A model generated the notes under the pieces. That model ran no database searches. It was given only the letters and a program-made list of their open reading frames with translations, and was not told where the DNA came from. Below are positions 7,286 through 15,506 of a DNA stretch of 24,450 nucleotides, in pieces. Each line of letters begins with the position of its first letter. Within the stretch, counting starts at the first letter, position 1. Source of the stretch: Nitrospira sp. (GTDB lineage: Bacteria; Nitrospirota; Thermodesulfovibrionia; Thermodesulfovibrionales; SM23-35). The DNA is taken from NCBI GenBank assembly GCA_016873595.1, contig VGWZ01000007.1:1-24450 (forward strand), given 5' to 3'. The translations under genes and the position numbers were made by a program.

Positions 7286-7738
7286 ATGGGCACAGATATC
7301 AAAAGTTTTACTATCCATGACTTACCAAAATCTAAGAGACCAAGGGAAAGACTTCAGAGGCTGGGTGCAGAATCACTTTCTTCGCAGGAGCTTTTGGCCT
7401 TAATACTTGGAAGAGTCATAAAAGGCGAATCAGTGATGGTAACAGCACAACGCTTATTAAGCTTATTCGGAAATGCGCAGAGAATTTCTCAGGCATCTTT
7501 GGAGGAATTATCAGCCATTAAAGGAGTTGGACCAGCAAAGGCAGCTCAACTAAAGGCAGCTTTTGAACTGGCCAGAAGAAAAGAAGAAGGTTTGGGTGAG
7601 AAAATATGTATCAAGACTTCAGCAGATGTCGTAAAATTAGTCAGGGCAAGGCTTAAGGACAAGAAAAAAGAACATTTTATTTACCTGATGCTGAATTTTT
7701 GTGTTGACATTATGTCAACTCTATTGATATGCATCTGA
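7286..7738 (+). pseudogene. radC: RadC-family protein truncated before the JAB/MPN catalytic domain
   Basis: The first 136 residues are a normal RadC N-terminus: IHDLPKSKRPRERLQRLGAESLSSQELLALILGR, a helix-hairpin-helix segment (LSAIKGVGPAKAAQLKAAFEL), and the start of the MPN domain (KKKEHFIYLMLN). RadC proteins are usually about 225 residues. Here the family sequence stops after LMLN and is replaced by FCVDIMSTLLICI and a stop at 7738, so the HxHPSG...D metal-binding core of the JAB domain is missing entirely. The aberrant tail contains a 7-bp inverted repeat and overlaps the first possible codon of the next gene. A deletion joining radC to the region ahead of the RACo gene is the simplest reading; function is probably lost. 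Confidence 0.85.
7703..7719. repeat. Inverted repeat GTTGACA-TTA-TGTCAAC at the radC/RACo junction
   Basis: Seven-base perfect arms around a 3-nt centre, within the non-homologous 3' tail of radC. Its left arm contains a perfect -35 hexamer (TTGACA, 7704-7709). The sequence 16-18 nt downstream (GATATGCA) is only a poor -10. It could serve the following gene as promoter plus operator. Confidence 0.4.
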
Positions 7739-7749
7739 TATGGAATAAA

Positions 7750-9639
7750 ATGGACATCAAATTAGTCACAGGAAAGACCCTTACTATCTCCGAAGGAGAA
7801 AGTCTATTACACGCATTAAAAAGGCATGGTATATATCTTGTTTCTTCTTGTGGTGGGAAAGGCATATGCGGTAAATGTCGTGTCAGACTTGTCGAGGGAA
7901 ATGCAAGGATTGAATCTTCAGGAACACTTCAGCCAAGTGAGATAGATGCAGGTATTGTGCTCGCATGCCAGACCTTCCCAGAAAAAGACATCCTCATAGA
8001 TATTCCCGAGGAATCAAAACTTGTCGTAGGAGAAAAAATAGCACTATCAAGATCAGGAGAACTTATTGAACTTCTAAAATCATATAATGTTGAAATACAA
8101 CCAATCGTGAAACACATTACATTGAATTTGCCCCCTCCTACTATTGATAACAACATAAGCGACCTCGAAAGGCTTAAAAGGGCATTATTAGAGGAAAAAG
8201 ATATTATAGGAATAAGATTCCCTAACGAGTTTGTCTCATCTATTTCAAAAATACTCAGAGATGCTGAGTGGAATATAGCCCTTAGATATGCAGATGGCCA
8301 TGATGCTATTTCCATCTCACCTGCTGATATGGACATGGACAAGTATGGAATTGCGATAGATATCGGGACAACCACGGTTGTTGTCTATCTCGTCAATCTT
8401 AAAGATGGACAGCTTATAGATGTGGGCTCAACATATAATTCCCAGATACGATATGGAGACGATGTGATCACGCGCATAATTTATGTCACAGAAAGTAAGG
8501 GTCTTGGTGAACTCAGGGATTCTATTGTTTCTGATATAAATAATCTTTTAGTTCCTATAGTGGAAAGCCACAACATAAACAGAGAAGACATTGAATCAGC
8601 GGTGATCGCAGGAAATACTACTATGTCCCATATATTCTGGGGAATCAACCCTGCCTCTATCAGAGAGGAACCATATATTCCTGCAGTGACTTTTTTCCCA
8701 CGATGGAAGGCAGAGACTGCGAAGATTGAGATTAACACCAAATCTCTTATTTATACAGTGCCCTGTGTTGCGAGCTATGTTGGTGGTGACATTGTTGCAG
8801 GGGTCCTTGCGTCAAAGATGCATAGAAAGAGCGAGGTTGCTCTTTTTATGGATATAGGCACAAACGGAGAGATTGTCATAGGAAATAATGAGTGGCTTGT
8901 CGCTGCTGCATGCTCTGCAGGCCCATGTTTTGAAGGAAGTGGTATACGACACGGCATGAGGGCAACAGAAGGTGCAATAGAATCTATAAAGATAGACCCC
9001 AAAACATTTGAGCCTGTATGTAAAGTCATCGGGGATGGAGAACCTTTAGGTGTTTGCGGATCAGGAATGATAGACGCTATCTCTGAGATGTTTCTTACAG
9101 GGATAATAGACAGGAAAGGCAAGTTTGTGAGAAGCACCAGGACTGGAAGGATAAGAGACGGAACAGACGGCCCTGAGTTTCTGATTTACAAAAAAGACGG
9201 GAGGGAAATTGTTCTTACAGAAGTTGATATTGAGAATATTCTCAGGGCAAAGGCTGCAATATATGCGGCGGTGTCCCTCCTTATAAAAGAGGTCGGCTTT
9301 AACCTGGAAGCAATTGAGAGGGTTTACATTGCAGGAGGATTCGGTAATTATCTCGATATTGACAAAGCCATTATTTTGGGAATGCTCCCTGAACTGCCAA
9401 AAAACAAATTCACGATCCTCGGGAACGCCTCAATTACAGGGGCGTACTTATGTCTTCTTTCTAAGGATCTCCGAAGAGAGGCAGGAGTCATTGCGTCAAA
9501 GATGACCTATATAGAACTTTCCGTATCCAGAGGCTTTATGGATGAATATATGTCTGCGCTCTTTCTGCCGCACACTCATTTAAGGCTTTTCCCGAAAGTA
9601 AAGCAATTGATATTAAGAAGTAAGAACCTGGGAAAATAG
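7750..9639 (+). CDS. RACo-like reductive activator of corrinoid proteins ([2Fe-2S] ferredoxin + ASKHA ATPase)
   Basis: The N-terminus is a plant-type [2Fe-2S] domain: Cys41, Cys47, Cys50 and Cys80 in CX5CX2C...C, counted from the upstream ATG at 7729. A linker follows to about residue 200, then an ASKHA ATPase fold with phosphate-1 DIGTTT (211-216), phosphate-2 DIGTNGE and an adenosine motif AGGFG. Full length is 629-636 residues, like characterised RACo (about 630). These proteins use ATP to drive electron transfer to an inactive Co(II) corrinoid, reactivating the corrinoid iron-sulfur protein of the Wood-Ljungdahl pathway or methyltransferase corrinoid subunits. The ATG at 7750 (MDIKLV) is preferred because it has a GGA 6 nt upstream and matches the start of the ferredoxin fold; 7729 would overlap radC. 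No corrinoid protein or methyltransferase lies nearby, so the client is unknown. Confidence 0.85.
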   Translation: MDIKLVTGKTLTISEGESLLHALKRHGIYLVSSCGGKGICGKCRVRLVEGNARIESSGTLQPSEIDAGIVLACQTFPEKDILIDIPEESKLVVGEKIALSRSGELIELLKSYNVEIQPIVKHITLNLPPPTIDNNISDLERLKRALLEEKDIIGIRFPNEFVSSISKILRDAEWNIALRYADGHDAISISPADMDMDKYGIAIDIGTTTVVVYLVNLKDGQLIDVGSTYNSQIRYGDDVITRIIYVTESKGLGELRDSIVSDINNLLVPIVESHNINREDIESAVIAGNTTMSHIFWGINPASIREEPYIPAVTFFPRWKAETAKIEINTKSLIYTVPCVASYVGGDIVAGVLASKMHRKSEVALFMDIGTNGEIVIGNNEWLVAAACSAGPCFEGSGIRHGMRATEGAIESIKIDPKTFEPVCKVIGDGEPLGVCGSGMIDAISEMFLTGIIDRKGKFVRSTRTGRIRDGTDGPEFLIYKKDGREIVLTEVDIENILRAKAAIYAAVSLLIKEVGFNLEAIERVYIAGGFGNYLDIDKAIILGMLPELPKNKFTILGNASITGAYLCLLSKDLRREAGVIASKMTYIELSVSRGFMDEYMSALFLPHTHLRLFPKVKQLILRSKNLGK

Positions 9640-9647
9640 GAAATATT

Positions 9648-9689
9648 CATTCTTCATTTTCCACTTCTCATTTCCCGCTTCTCACTTTC
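9648..9689. repeat. Degenerate 7-nt tandem repeat, six units, between convergent genes
   Basis: Six consecutive heptamers, all of the form C(A/G)YTYYY with minor variation: CATTCTT, CATTTTC, CACTTCT, CATTTCC, CGCTTCT, CACTTTC. They fill the 49-nt gap between the RACo-like gene and the convergent thioredoxin-fold gene. The same 7-nt period recurs in hemC. Confidence 0.7.
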
Positions 9690-10027
9690 TAATGTGCCGG
9701 CCCCGAAGAGAGCAGTCTTTCTACTTCTTTCTTTATTACTGATGCTGCGATGCCACCATGTATTTTGATCACCCCGTTTATTAACACCACTGGGGTAGTT
9801 ATCGCCCCAAGACTTAAAAGTTCCCTAATATCATCAAAATCTTCTTCACCGTCCATGAACAGGTCAATATATTCTACAAATACAACAGATGGATAAAAAT
9901 AATTCAGCTCTTTTCCGAGATTCTCTGCAAGTGCCCTGTTTGTTATAGGGCTTTCGAACTCCTCAACATTGAGAAGAATATTTTCCATTGGATTGTCCAG
10001 TATCTGTATGTGAACTCTTTGAAGCAT
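9689..10027 (-). CDS. Thioredoxin-fold protein lacking cysteines
   Basis: 112 residues with a thioredoxin-like alternation of strands and helices. ITTPVVLINGVIKIHGG at about 76-92 has the Thr-Pro that normally supplies the cis-proline opposite the active site, followed by a beta-hairpin and a final helix (AASVIKKEVERLL). The chain contains no cysteine at all, so it cannot act as a thiol oxidoreductase; small thioredoxin-fold proteins of this size include metallochaperone-like and structural members. The ATG at 10027 directly follows the panC TAA (TAAATG), with AAGGAA about 6 nt upstream, so translation is probably coupled to panC. Function is unknown; the fold call rests on pattern only. Confidence 0.6.
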   Translation of the reverse strand: MLQRVHIQILDNPMENILLNVEEFESPITNRALAENLGKELNYFYPSVVFVEYIDLFMDGEEDFDDIRELLSLGAITTPVVLINGVIKIHGGIAASVIKKEVERLLSSGPAH

Positions 10028-10939
10028 TTATATTTCCTTCTTTTGAGAAACTTTATTTTTGATATTTCCTGAATTCAGATCAGGGTTTTCTCTGCTTTCA
10101 ACCAGCATATTATCGATGAGCCTCGTCCCTCCGATCCTCACTGCCACTGCAAGCAGTGTATCCCCCTTTATCTCAGAAAGCTCATCAAATGTTTCTGGCT
10201 CATACACTCCTGCATAATCAATCACTGAGACCGCAGGTTCTTTCAGGAGTCTTTCATGCATTAACTCTTTAATATACTGAGCATTGATTATTCCAGATTT
10301 TATGAGCTCAGAGGCTTCAGTAAGACATCTGTATATGACTGGAGCTGCTTCCCTTTGTACTCTATCAAGGTATGCGTTTCTTGAACTCATTGCAAGGCCA
10401 TCCTGTTCTCGTACTGTTGGACACCCAACTATATCAATATCCATGTTAAGGTCTTTTACGAGTTTCCTAATAATCACATATTGCTGGAAATCCTTTAATC
10501 CAAAATATGCCCTTGTTGGTCTTGCAATATTCAAAAGTTTTGTGACCACTGTTGCTACTCCTCTGAAATGGCCTGGCCTGAAGGCGCCACAGAGCTTTTC
10601 TGAAATCTTTTCTGCTTCTATGTGGGTCAAAAAACCATCTGGATATAGAGAGGATATTTCAGGCATGAAAATTATATCCGCCTCTTCTTTTTTTAGCTTT
10701 TCTGTATCACCTTCGATATCCCTTGGATACTTCTCAAAGTCTTCTGAAGGTCCGAACTGGATCGGATTCACGAAGATACTTACTACTGCAACATCATTCT
10801 CATATTTCGCCCTTCTGACCAGACTGAGATGGCCTTCGTGAAGGGCACCCATTGTCGGCACAAATCCTATAGTCCGCCCTGTCATACAGAATTTCATGGA
10901 TGTATCGTGCATGATGCGTGGTACTCGTATTATCTCCAT
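10028..10939 (-). CDS. panC: Pantothenate synthetase
   Basis: Condenses pantoate with beta-alanine using ATP, the last step to pantothenate and coenzyme A. The N-terminal Rossmann domain shows PTMGALHEGH (28-37), the HIGH-type nucleotide motif, and FVNPIQFGPSEDFEKYPR. GLKDFQQ and GLAMSSRN, the KMSKS-like segment, complete the active site. At 303 residues it is about 20 longer than usual because of a polar C-terminal tail (ESRENPDLNSGNIKNKVSQ). ATG at 10939 has AGAGG 6 nt upstream. It is followed without a gap by the thioredoxin-fold gene. It has its own promoter in the 118-nt gap after ispG. panB and panD are not in the window. Cytoplasmic. Confidence 0.95.
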   Translation of the reverse strand: MEIIRVPRIMHDTSMKFCMTGRTIGFVPTMGALHEGHLSLVRRAKYENDVAVVSIFVNPIQFGPSEDFEKYPRDIEGDTEKLKKEEADIIFMPEISSLYPDGFLTHIEAEKISEKLCGAFRPGHFRGVATVVTKLLNIARPTRAYFGLKDFQQYVIIRKLVKDLNMDIDIVGCPTVREQDGLAMSSRNAYLDRVQREAAPVIYRCLTEASELIKSGIINAQYIKELMHERLLKEPAVSVIDYAGVYEPETFDELSEIKGDTLLAVAVRIGGTRLIDNMLVESRENPDLNSGNIKNKVSQKKEI

Positions 10940-11002
10940 GCTAACCTCTTTGAATTATCAGACATGTTTAAAATCTTCTCAGGTAAGCAAGCCCCTCACT
11001 AT

Positions 11003-11032
11003 AAATTATCTAAAGAAAGATAACTTTGTCAA
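11003..11032 (-). promoter_or_regulatory. Promoter of panC
   Basis: Minus strand: consensus TTGACA at 11032-11027 and ATAATT or TAATTT at 11009-11003, spacer 17 or 18 nt. It lies about 65 nt upstream of the panC ATG and just downstream of the ispG stop, so panC can be transcribed independently of mltG-ispG. Confidence 0.6.
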
Positions 11033-11057
11033 ACACTGACGTATGATCAATAAATAA

Positions 11058-12119
11058 TTACTCCTCTATCTCTTTAAGAAGTGCATCAAGAAGCTCACGC
11101 TCTTTTATTTGCCTCACTACCTTACCTTTTTTAAAAAGAATTCCTCTGCCTTTTCCACCGGCTATTCCGAAATCAGCTTCTCTTGCCTCTCCGGGCCCAT
11201 TGACAACACACCCCATAACGGCAACCTTTATTGGTTTATCAATGTTCCTGAGTCTTGATTCAACCTCTGTTGCAAGTCTCTTCAGATCAATCCTGCACCT
11301 TCCACATGTGGGACAGGATATGATATCAATGCCTTTCTTTCTCAGCCCAAGTGATTTAAGTATCTCATAGGCAACATGCACCTCTTCTTCTGGCTCAGCA
11401 GTAAGAGATACTCTTATGGTGTCTCCTATCCCTTCTGAAAGTAATATTCCAAGTCCAACAGAGCTCTTTATTGTCCCTGTGAATGGAGGACCAGCCTCTG
11501 ATATTCCTATATGGAGCGGATAGTCATATCTTTCCGAAAATAACCTGTATGCTTCAACTGTCTTCATTACCCCTGATGCTTTCAGAGATACCTTAATATT
11601 TGTAAAATTCATTCCTTCGAGTACATGTATCTGTCTTTCTGCACTCTCAACAAGGGCCTCTGGTTTTGAACCACCATATTTTTTAAATAATTCTCTCTCG
11701 AGGGAACCTGCATTTACTCCGACTCGTATAGGAATCCCTTTTTCTTGTGCAGCAGTGACAACCTCTTTTACTTTCCACTTCGCACCTATATTCCCCGGGT
11801 TTATCCTCAGACCATCACTGCCTTGTTCTATTGATTTAAGGGCGAGCCTCCAGTCAAAGTGAATGTCAGCTATCAAAGGTATATGTACAGATTTCTTAAT
11901 CTTTCCAAGAGCCTTTGCTGCATCTGTATCAGGCACTGCAAGCCTTACGATTTCACATCCTTCAGCCTCGAGTGAGCTAATCTGATTTATGGTTGACTTT
12001 ACATTTCTCGTATCTGTCTTGGTCATGGACTGTACAACAATTGGATTTCCTCCACCAACAGGCACATGACCTACATAAATTGTCCTTGTTCTTTTTCTCT
12101 CACTTTTATAAGTTTTCAT
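11058..12119 (-). CDS. ispG: 4-hydroxy-3-methylbut-2-en-1-yl diphosphate synthase (flavodoxin/ferredoxin)
   Basis: Converts methylerythritol cyclodiphosphate to HMBPP in the MEP isoprenoid pathway; a [4Fe-4S] enzyme needing an external reductant. At 353 residues this is the two-domain bacterial form. The TIM barrel carries VQSMTKTDTRN (29-39), LIADIHFDWRLAL and GLRINPGNIG. The C-terminal domain supplies cluster ligands Cys269 and Cys272 (ISCPTCGRC) and Cys304 (GCVVNGPGEA), with Glu311, the equivalent of the fourth ligand. The ATG at 12119 lies inside the end of mltG (14-nt overlap), so the two are co-transcribed and probably translationally coupled. The stop at 11058 is followed by the panC promoter region. 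Confidence 0.97.
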   Translation of the reverse strand: MKTYKSERKRTRTIYVGHVPVGGGNPIVVQSMTKTDTRNVKSTINQISSLEAEGCEIVRLAVPDTDAAKALGKIKKSVHIPLIADIHFDWRLALKSIEQGSDGLRINPGNIGAKWKVKEVVTAAQEKGIPIRVGVNAGSLERELFKKYGGSKPEALVESAERQIHVLEGMNFTNIKVSLKASGVMKTVEAYRLFSERYDYPLHIGISEAGPPFTGTIKSSVGLGILLSEGIGDTIRVSLTAEPEEEVHVAYEILKSLGLRKKGIDIISCPTCGRCRIDLKRLATEVESRLRNIDKPIKVAVMGCVVNGPGEAREADFGIAGGKGRGILFKKGKVVRQIKERELLDALLKEIEE

Positions 12120-13146
12120 TGAGCTTCTTTCCTTCTTTACTCTTCTCTTTATTATTCGCCTGTTTCTTTTCTCTGTAAGACTTCACTGCAGATATATGCT
12201 CTTCCCGTGTTACTGAAAACCTGTGTGTACCATCATTTTTCGACACAAAATAGATATAGGGAACATCTGCAGGATACATCGCTGCGATAATTGATTTGAT
12301 ACCTGGCGATGCAATAGGTCCGGGTGGGAGTCCTTTAATGACATAGGTATTATATGGTGTTCTTCGTTGCAAATCTTTTGTCGTTATTTTTTCTCTAAAA
12401 CTTTTTATTCCGTAAATACAGGTAGGATCTGCCTGAAGCGGAATTCCTTTTCTGAGTCTGTTATGGTATACAGCAGAGATTAATGGTCTCTCTTCATCTG
12501 TGGCTGCCTCTTTCTCGATAATCGATGCAAGAGTGAGTACCTCTCTTTCTGAGAGACCGATTTCAGATATCCTTGCCCTGAGTTTACCCGAATATTTTTC
12601 ACGCATCTTGTTTATCATCATTCCTATCGCATCTTCAGGATCCATTCCTTTTGGGATTTTATATGTTTCAGGAAAGAGATACCCTTCAAATGTCGGGGCA
12701 TCAATAGTATATGAAGCAAGAAAGTCTTCATCTGACGAAAGGATCTTGAAATCATCTTTAGTTATAATGCCTTTTTCTGAAAGTTTCTCCGCAATTTCTC
12801 TGAGTGAATCTCCTTCAACTATTGTGATCTCATATTCTACTATCTGCCCTTTCCTCAGCATTTTGAAAATGTCGAGCGGACTCATTGACCCATAGACTGA
12901 ATAGTATCCAGCCCTAATCTTTCTATCAAGACCACTTACTCTGCCAACAAAAAGGAAGAGGTTTTTATCTCGCATGAGTCTTTCTTTTGAAAGGATTTCA
13001 ACAGCCTGCCTGAATGTGGCACCTTTCGGTATTACAATCTCTCTACTTTTACTGACGAACGGAAACGGAATCAGCAGTTCTACTATTACATAGATCCAAC
13101 ACGATAAGATAATGCCTGCGAAGACAAAAATAATATTTCTTTTCAT
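12106..13146 (-). CDS. mltG: Endolytic murein transglycosylase MltG
   Basis: Cuts nascent peptidoglycan strands inside the chain and so sets glycan length. From ATG at 13146 it has 346 residues, close to the E. coli protein (340). One N-terminal membrane anchor (RNIIFVFAGIILSCWIYVIVELL region) places the catalytic domain in the periplasm. A LysM-like or regulatory segment lies around GQIVEYEITIVEGDSLREIAEKL. The YceG signature follows: FEGYLFPETYKIPKG, ASIIEKEA with the catalytic glutamate, YHNRLRKGIPLQADPTCIYG and GLPPGPIASPG. A TTG at 13185 would add 13 residues ahead of the anchor (MTTYCKFWHANTI); the ATG directly before KRNIIF is preferred by position, though neither has a clear ribosome binding site. 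The 3' end overlaps ispG; the gene is divergent from rpsB. Confidence 0.93.
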   Translation of the reverse strand: MKRNIIFVFAGIILSCWIYVIVELLIPFPFVSKSREIVIPKGATFRQAVEILSKERLMRDKNLFLFVGRVSGLDRKIRAGYYSVYGSMSPLDIFKMLRKGQIVEYEITIVEGDSLREIAEKLSEKGIITKDDFKILSSDEDFLASYTIDAPTFEGYLFPETYKIPKGMDPEDAIGMMINKMREKYSGKLRARISEIGLSEREVLTLASIIEKEAATDEERPLISAVYHNRLRKGIPLQADPTCIYGIKSFREKITTKDLQRRTPYNTYVIKGLPPGPIASPGIKSIIAAMYPADVPYIYFVSKNDGTHRFSVTREEHISAVKSYREKKQANNKEKSKEGKKLNENL

Positions 13147-13222
13147 AATCGTATTAGCATGCCAGAATTTACAGTAGGTAGTCAAATTGCCCTATTTTCC
13201 CGTTCCTCAGCTCGCCATCCCC

Positions 13223-13251
13223 TTGCAAAAAAGATATTTTTATGTTAGGCT
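13223..13251 (+). promoter_or_regulatory. Promoter of the rpsB operon
   Basis: TTGCAA (-35, 13223-13228), a 17-nt spacer and an extended -10 TG-T-TAGGCT (13243-13251). Predicted transcription starts near 13258, giving a leader of about 139 nt. Confidence 0.5.
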
Positions 13252-13257
13252 TTGAGA

Positions 13258-13396
13258 CCTTTAGGCTCTACCCCTTAAGAGGCTACTCGGTAGTTTCTGT
13301 GTCGTTATTAATACGACGGGTTAGTAGTCAGAAAGTCGATGACTCGTAGAGCAGAATAAAAAACGAGCTTGAAGAAAGAGGAGGATTAAAAAGAAT
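13258..13396 (+). promoter_or_regulatory. Structured 5' leader of rpsB, probable S2 autoregulatory element
   Basis: The leader can fold into a four-way junction. The closing stem is GCTCTAC (13265-13271) with GTAGAGC (13346-13352). Three hairpins lie inside: CTAC-TCG-GTAG (13283-13293), GTCGT-7 nt-ACGAC (13301-13317) and AGTCA-9 nt-TGACT (13326-13344). All pairs are Watson-Crick. The E. coli rpsB-tsf operon is known to be repressed by S2 acting on its own leader; a similar role here is inference from position and structure. A purine-rich stretch with AGGAGG (about 13379-13384) follows, 12 nt before the rpsB ATG. Confidence 0.6.
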
Positions 13397-14158
13397 ATGG
13401 TAGCAACAATTAAGGAGCTTCTGGAGGCTGGTGTACATTTTGGTCATCAGGTTAAGCGGTGGCATCCCAAGATGAAGAAATATATTTTTGGAGAAAGAAA
13501 TGGTATCTATATCATTGACCTCCAGAAGACATTAAAAGGGCTTGAAGATGCCTATAATTTCATAAGAGGGGTAGCCTTAACAGGAACGCCTGTCCTCTTT
13601 GTTGGGACAAAAAAACAGGCACAGGATTCTATTCAAGAAGAGTCAGTAAGGGCTGGTGCTTTCTATGTGAACCAGCGATGGCTTGGTGGTATGCTTACAA
13701 ACTTTTCTACCATAAAGAAAAGCATAGAAAGGCTGAAAAAGATTGAATCTATGAAAGCAGATGGCATTTTGGATTTGCTTCCTAAAAAAGAAGTTGCCAG
13801 CATGGAAAAGGAAAAGGATAAATTAGAAAAAAATCTATCAGGTATTAAAGATATCCCGGGCATTCCAGGGGCCGTGTTTATCGTAGACCCCAAGAAAGAA
13901 AGAATCGCAATAGCTGAGGCAAGAAAACTCTCTGTGCCAATCGTTGCGATAGTAGATACAAACTGTGACCCGGATGAGGTTGATTATGTGATCCCGGGCA
14001 ATGATGATGCGATAAGAGCCATAAGACTTATTACCTCGAAAATTGCAGATGCGGTACTTGAAGGCAAGGAGACTCTCTCAAAGAGTGTGGCAGAAGAGGC
14101 TGAAAAACATGAGGTAGAGGAGAAAATACAGCAGGAAGAGGCAGAGGGAGCAGAATGA
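13397..14158 (+). CDS. rpsB: 30S ribosomal protein S2
   Basis: Full-length S2 (253 residues), needed for late assembly of the small subunit. N-terminal LLEAGVHFGHQVKRWHPKMKKYIFG and IYIIDLQKT are the family signature. VNQRWLGGMLTNFSTIKKSI, PGAVFIVDPKKERIAIAEARKL and PIVAIVDTNCDPDEVDYVIPGNDDA follow in the expected order, with a coiled coil near 110-145. The C-terminus is extended by an acidic tail (EEAEKHEVEEKIQQEEAEGAE). The start has AGGAGG upstream with a rather long 12-nt spacing. First gene of the rpsB-tsf-pyrH-frr operon; its stop overlaps the tsf start by four bases. Confidence 0.98.
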   Translation: MVATIKELLEAGVHFGHQVKRWHPKMKKYIFGERNGIYIIDLQKTLKGLEDAYNFIRGVALTGTPVLFVGTKKQAQDSIQEESVRAGAFYVNQRWLGGMLTNFSTIKKSIERLKKIESMKADGILDLLPKKEVASMEKEKDKLEKNLSGIKDIPGIPGAVFIVDPKKERIAIAEARKLSVPIVAIVDTNCDPDEVDYVIPGNDDAIRAIRLITSKIADAVLEGKETLSKSVAEEAEKHEVEEKIQQEEAEGAE

Positions 14159-14760
14159 CAACAATCTCATCAGAACTGGTAAAGGACCTCAGGGAAAAGA
14201 CAGGTGCGGGCATGATGGAATGCAAAAAGGCACTTACTGATAGTAATGGAAATTTTGAAAAGGCTGTAGATTTGCTCAGGCAGAGAGGTCTTGCATCCGC
14301 ATCAAAAAAAGCAGGGAGAATAGCCTCAGAAGGACTTATCGGCTCATACATACATATGGGCAAAATCGGGACAATGGTTGAGGTGAATTGCGAGACAGAC
14401 TTTGTGGCAAGAACAGAGGATTTTAAAGAACTTGTTAAGGATATCGCCATGCATATCGCTGCTGCAACTCCTTTCTACTTATCAAGAGATGAGGTGCCAC
14501 AGGATGTCATAGATCGAGAAAAGGAAATATACAGGGCGCAGGTTACAGACAAGCCATCACATGTTGTTGAGAAGGTTATAGAGGGAAAGCTCGAGAAATT
14601 TTATACAGACACCTGCCTTATTGACCAGATCTTTATTAAAGACCCTGAACAAAAAAAGAAAATTAAAGACATTGTCACTGAGAAGATTGCAAAATTAGGT
14701 GAAAATGTCGTCATAAAAAGATTCGTCAGGTTTCAGCTTGGAGAGACAGCCCAGAGATGA
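14155..14760 (+). CDS. tsf: Elongation factor Ts
   Basis: Nucleotide exchange factor that releases GDP from EF-Tu. At 201 residues it is the short form (Thermus-like) with a single core subdomain, rather than the 283-residue E. coli form. The UBA-like N-terminal domain is clear: LVKDLREKTGAGMMECKKAL and FEKAVDLLRQRGLASASKKAGRIASEG. VNCETDFVARTEDF is the EF-Tu contact motif. VIKRFVRFQLGE closes the protein. It is coupled by ATGA overlaps both to rpsB upstream and pyrH downstream. Confidence 0.97.
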   Translation: MTTISSELVKDLREKTGAGMMECKKALTDSNGNFEKAVDLLRQRGLASASKKAGRIASEGLIGSYIHMGKIGTMVEVNCETDFVARTEDFKELVKDIAMHIAAATPFYLSRDEVPQDVIDREKEIYRAQVTDKPSHVVEKVIEGKLEKFYTDTCLIDQIFIKDPEQKKKIKDIVTEKIAKLGENVVIKRFVRFQLGETAQR

Positions 14761-15506
14761 AAGGTTTGAAATACAAGAGGATACTCCTTAAGATAAGTGG
14801 TGAAGCCATGATGGGAGACAGAAAATATGGAATTGACTCATCTACCGTTGATTACATGGCTAAGGAGATAAAGGAAGCTCTATCGAAAGGCGTTGAAGTT
14901 GCAATAGTCATAGGCGGAGGAAACATCTTCAGGGGATCTGAAGCGAGTGTAGAGGGAATAGAAAGGGCATCTGCAGATTACATGGGAATGCTCGCAACCA
15001 TTATCAATGCCCTTGCACTTCAAAACTCTCTTGAGAAACATGGAGTGCCCACAAGGGTCCAGTCCGCAATAGAGATGAAGGAACTTGCAGAACCATATAT
15101 AAGACGTAAGGCAATACGACATCTTGAGAAGGGAAGAGCAGTCATCTTTGCTGCAGGTACAGGTAACCCATACTTCACTACTGATACTGCTGCAGCTTTG
15201 AGGGCCATAGAGATTGATGCAGATGTGATACTCAAGGCAACAAAGGTTGATGGCATATATTCATCAGACCCTGTGAAAAACCCTTCAGCAAAAAAATATA
15301 GTACAGTCACTTACATTGATATGCTCACTAAGGGGCTTAGTGTCATGGATTCGACTGCGATTACGCTCTGCATGGAAAACAACATCCCGATCCTTGTATT
15401 TAACCTGAAAGGAAAGGGCAATATAAGAAAGATTATCGAAGGCAAAAAATTAGGAACTCTTGTGAGGGGGAATAATGGAACAAGAGTTAAAAAGAAAAGT
15501 CATTGA
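14757..15506 (+). CDS. pyrH: Uridylate kinase (UMP kinase)
   Basis: Phosphorylates UMP to UDP; hexameric amino-acid-kinase fold. Signature segments: RILLKISGEAMMG, AIVIGGGNIFRG, RASADYMGMLATIINALALQ, and GTGNPYFTTDTAAALRAIEI for nucleotide binding. At 249 residues it is slightly longer than usual because the C-terminus carries NNGTRVKKKSH beyond the normal LGTLV end. That extra tail is encoded by the first 32 nt of frr, which overlaps it in another frame. ATGA overlap with tsf. Confidence 0.97.
   Translation: MKGLKYKRILLKISGEAMMGDRKYGIDSSTVDYMAKEIKEALSKGVEVAIVIGGGNIFRGSEASVEGIERASADYMGMLATIINALALQNSLEKHGVPTRVQSAIEMKELAEPYIRRKAIRHLEKGRAVIFAAGTGNPYFTTDTAAALRAIEIDADVILKATKVDGIYSSDPVKNPSAKKYSTVTYIDMLTKGLSVMDSTAITLCMENNIPILVFNLKGKGNIRKIIEGKKLGTLVRGNNGTRVKKKSH

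Noticed and set aside
9648..9689. CRISPR-like or terminator interpretation of the pyrimidine-rich repeat
   Set aside because: Units are 7 nt with no spacers and no inverted symmetry; neither a CRISPR array nor a hairpin fits.
13147..13185. TTG start giving MltG 13 extra residues
   Set aside because: The added MTTYCKFWHANTI precedes the membrane anchor without a ribosome binding site; the ATG before KRNIIF fits the family length better.
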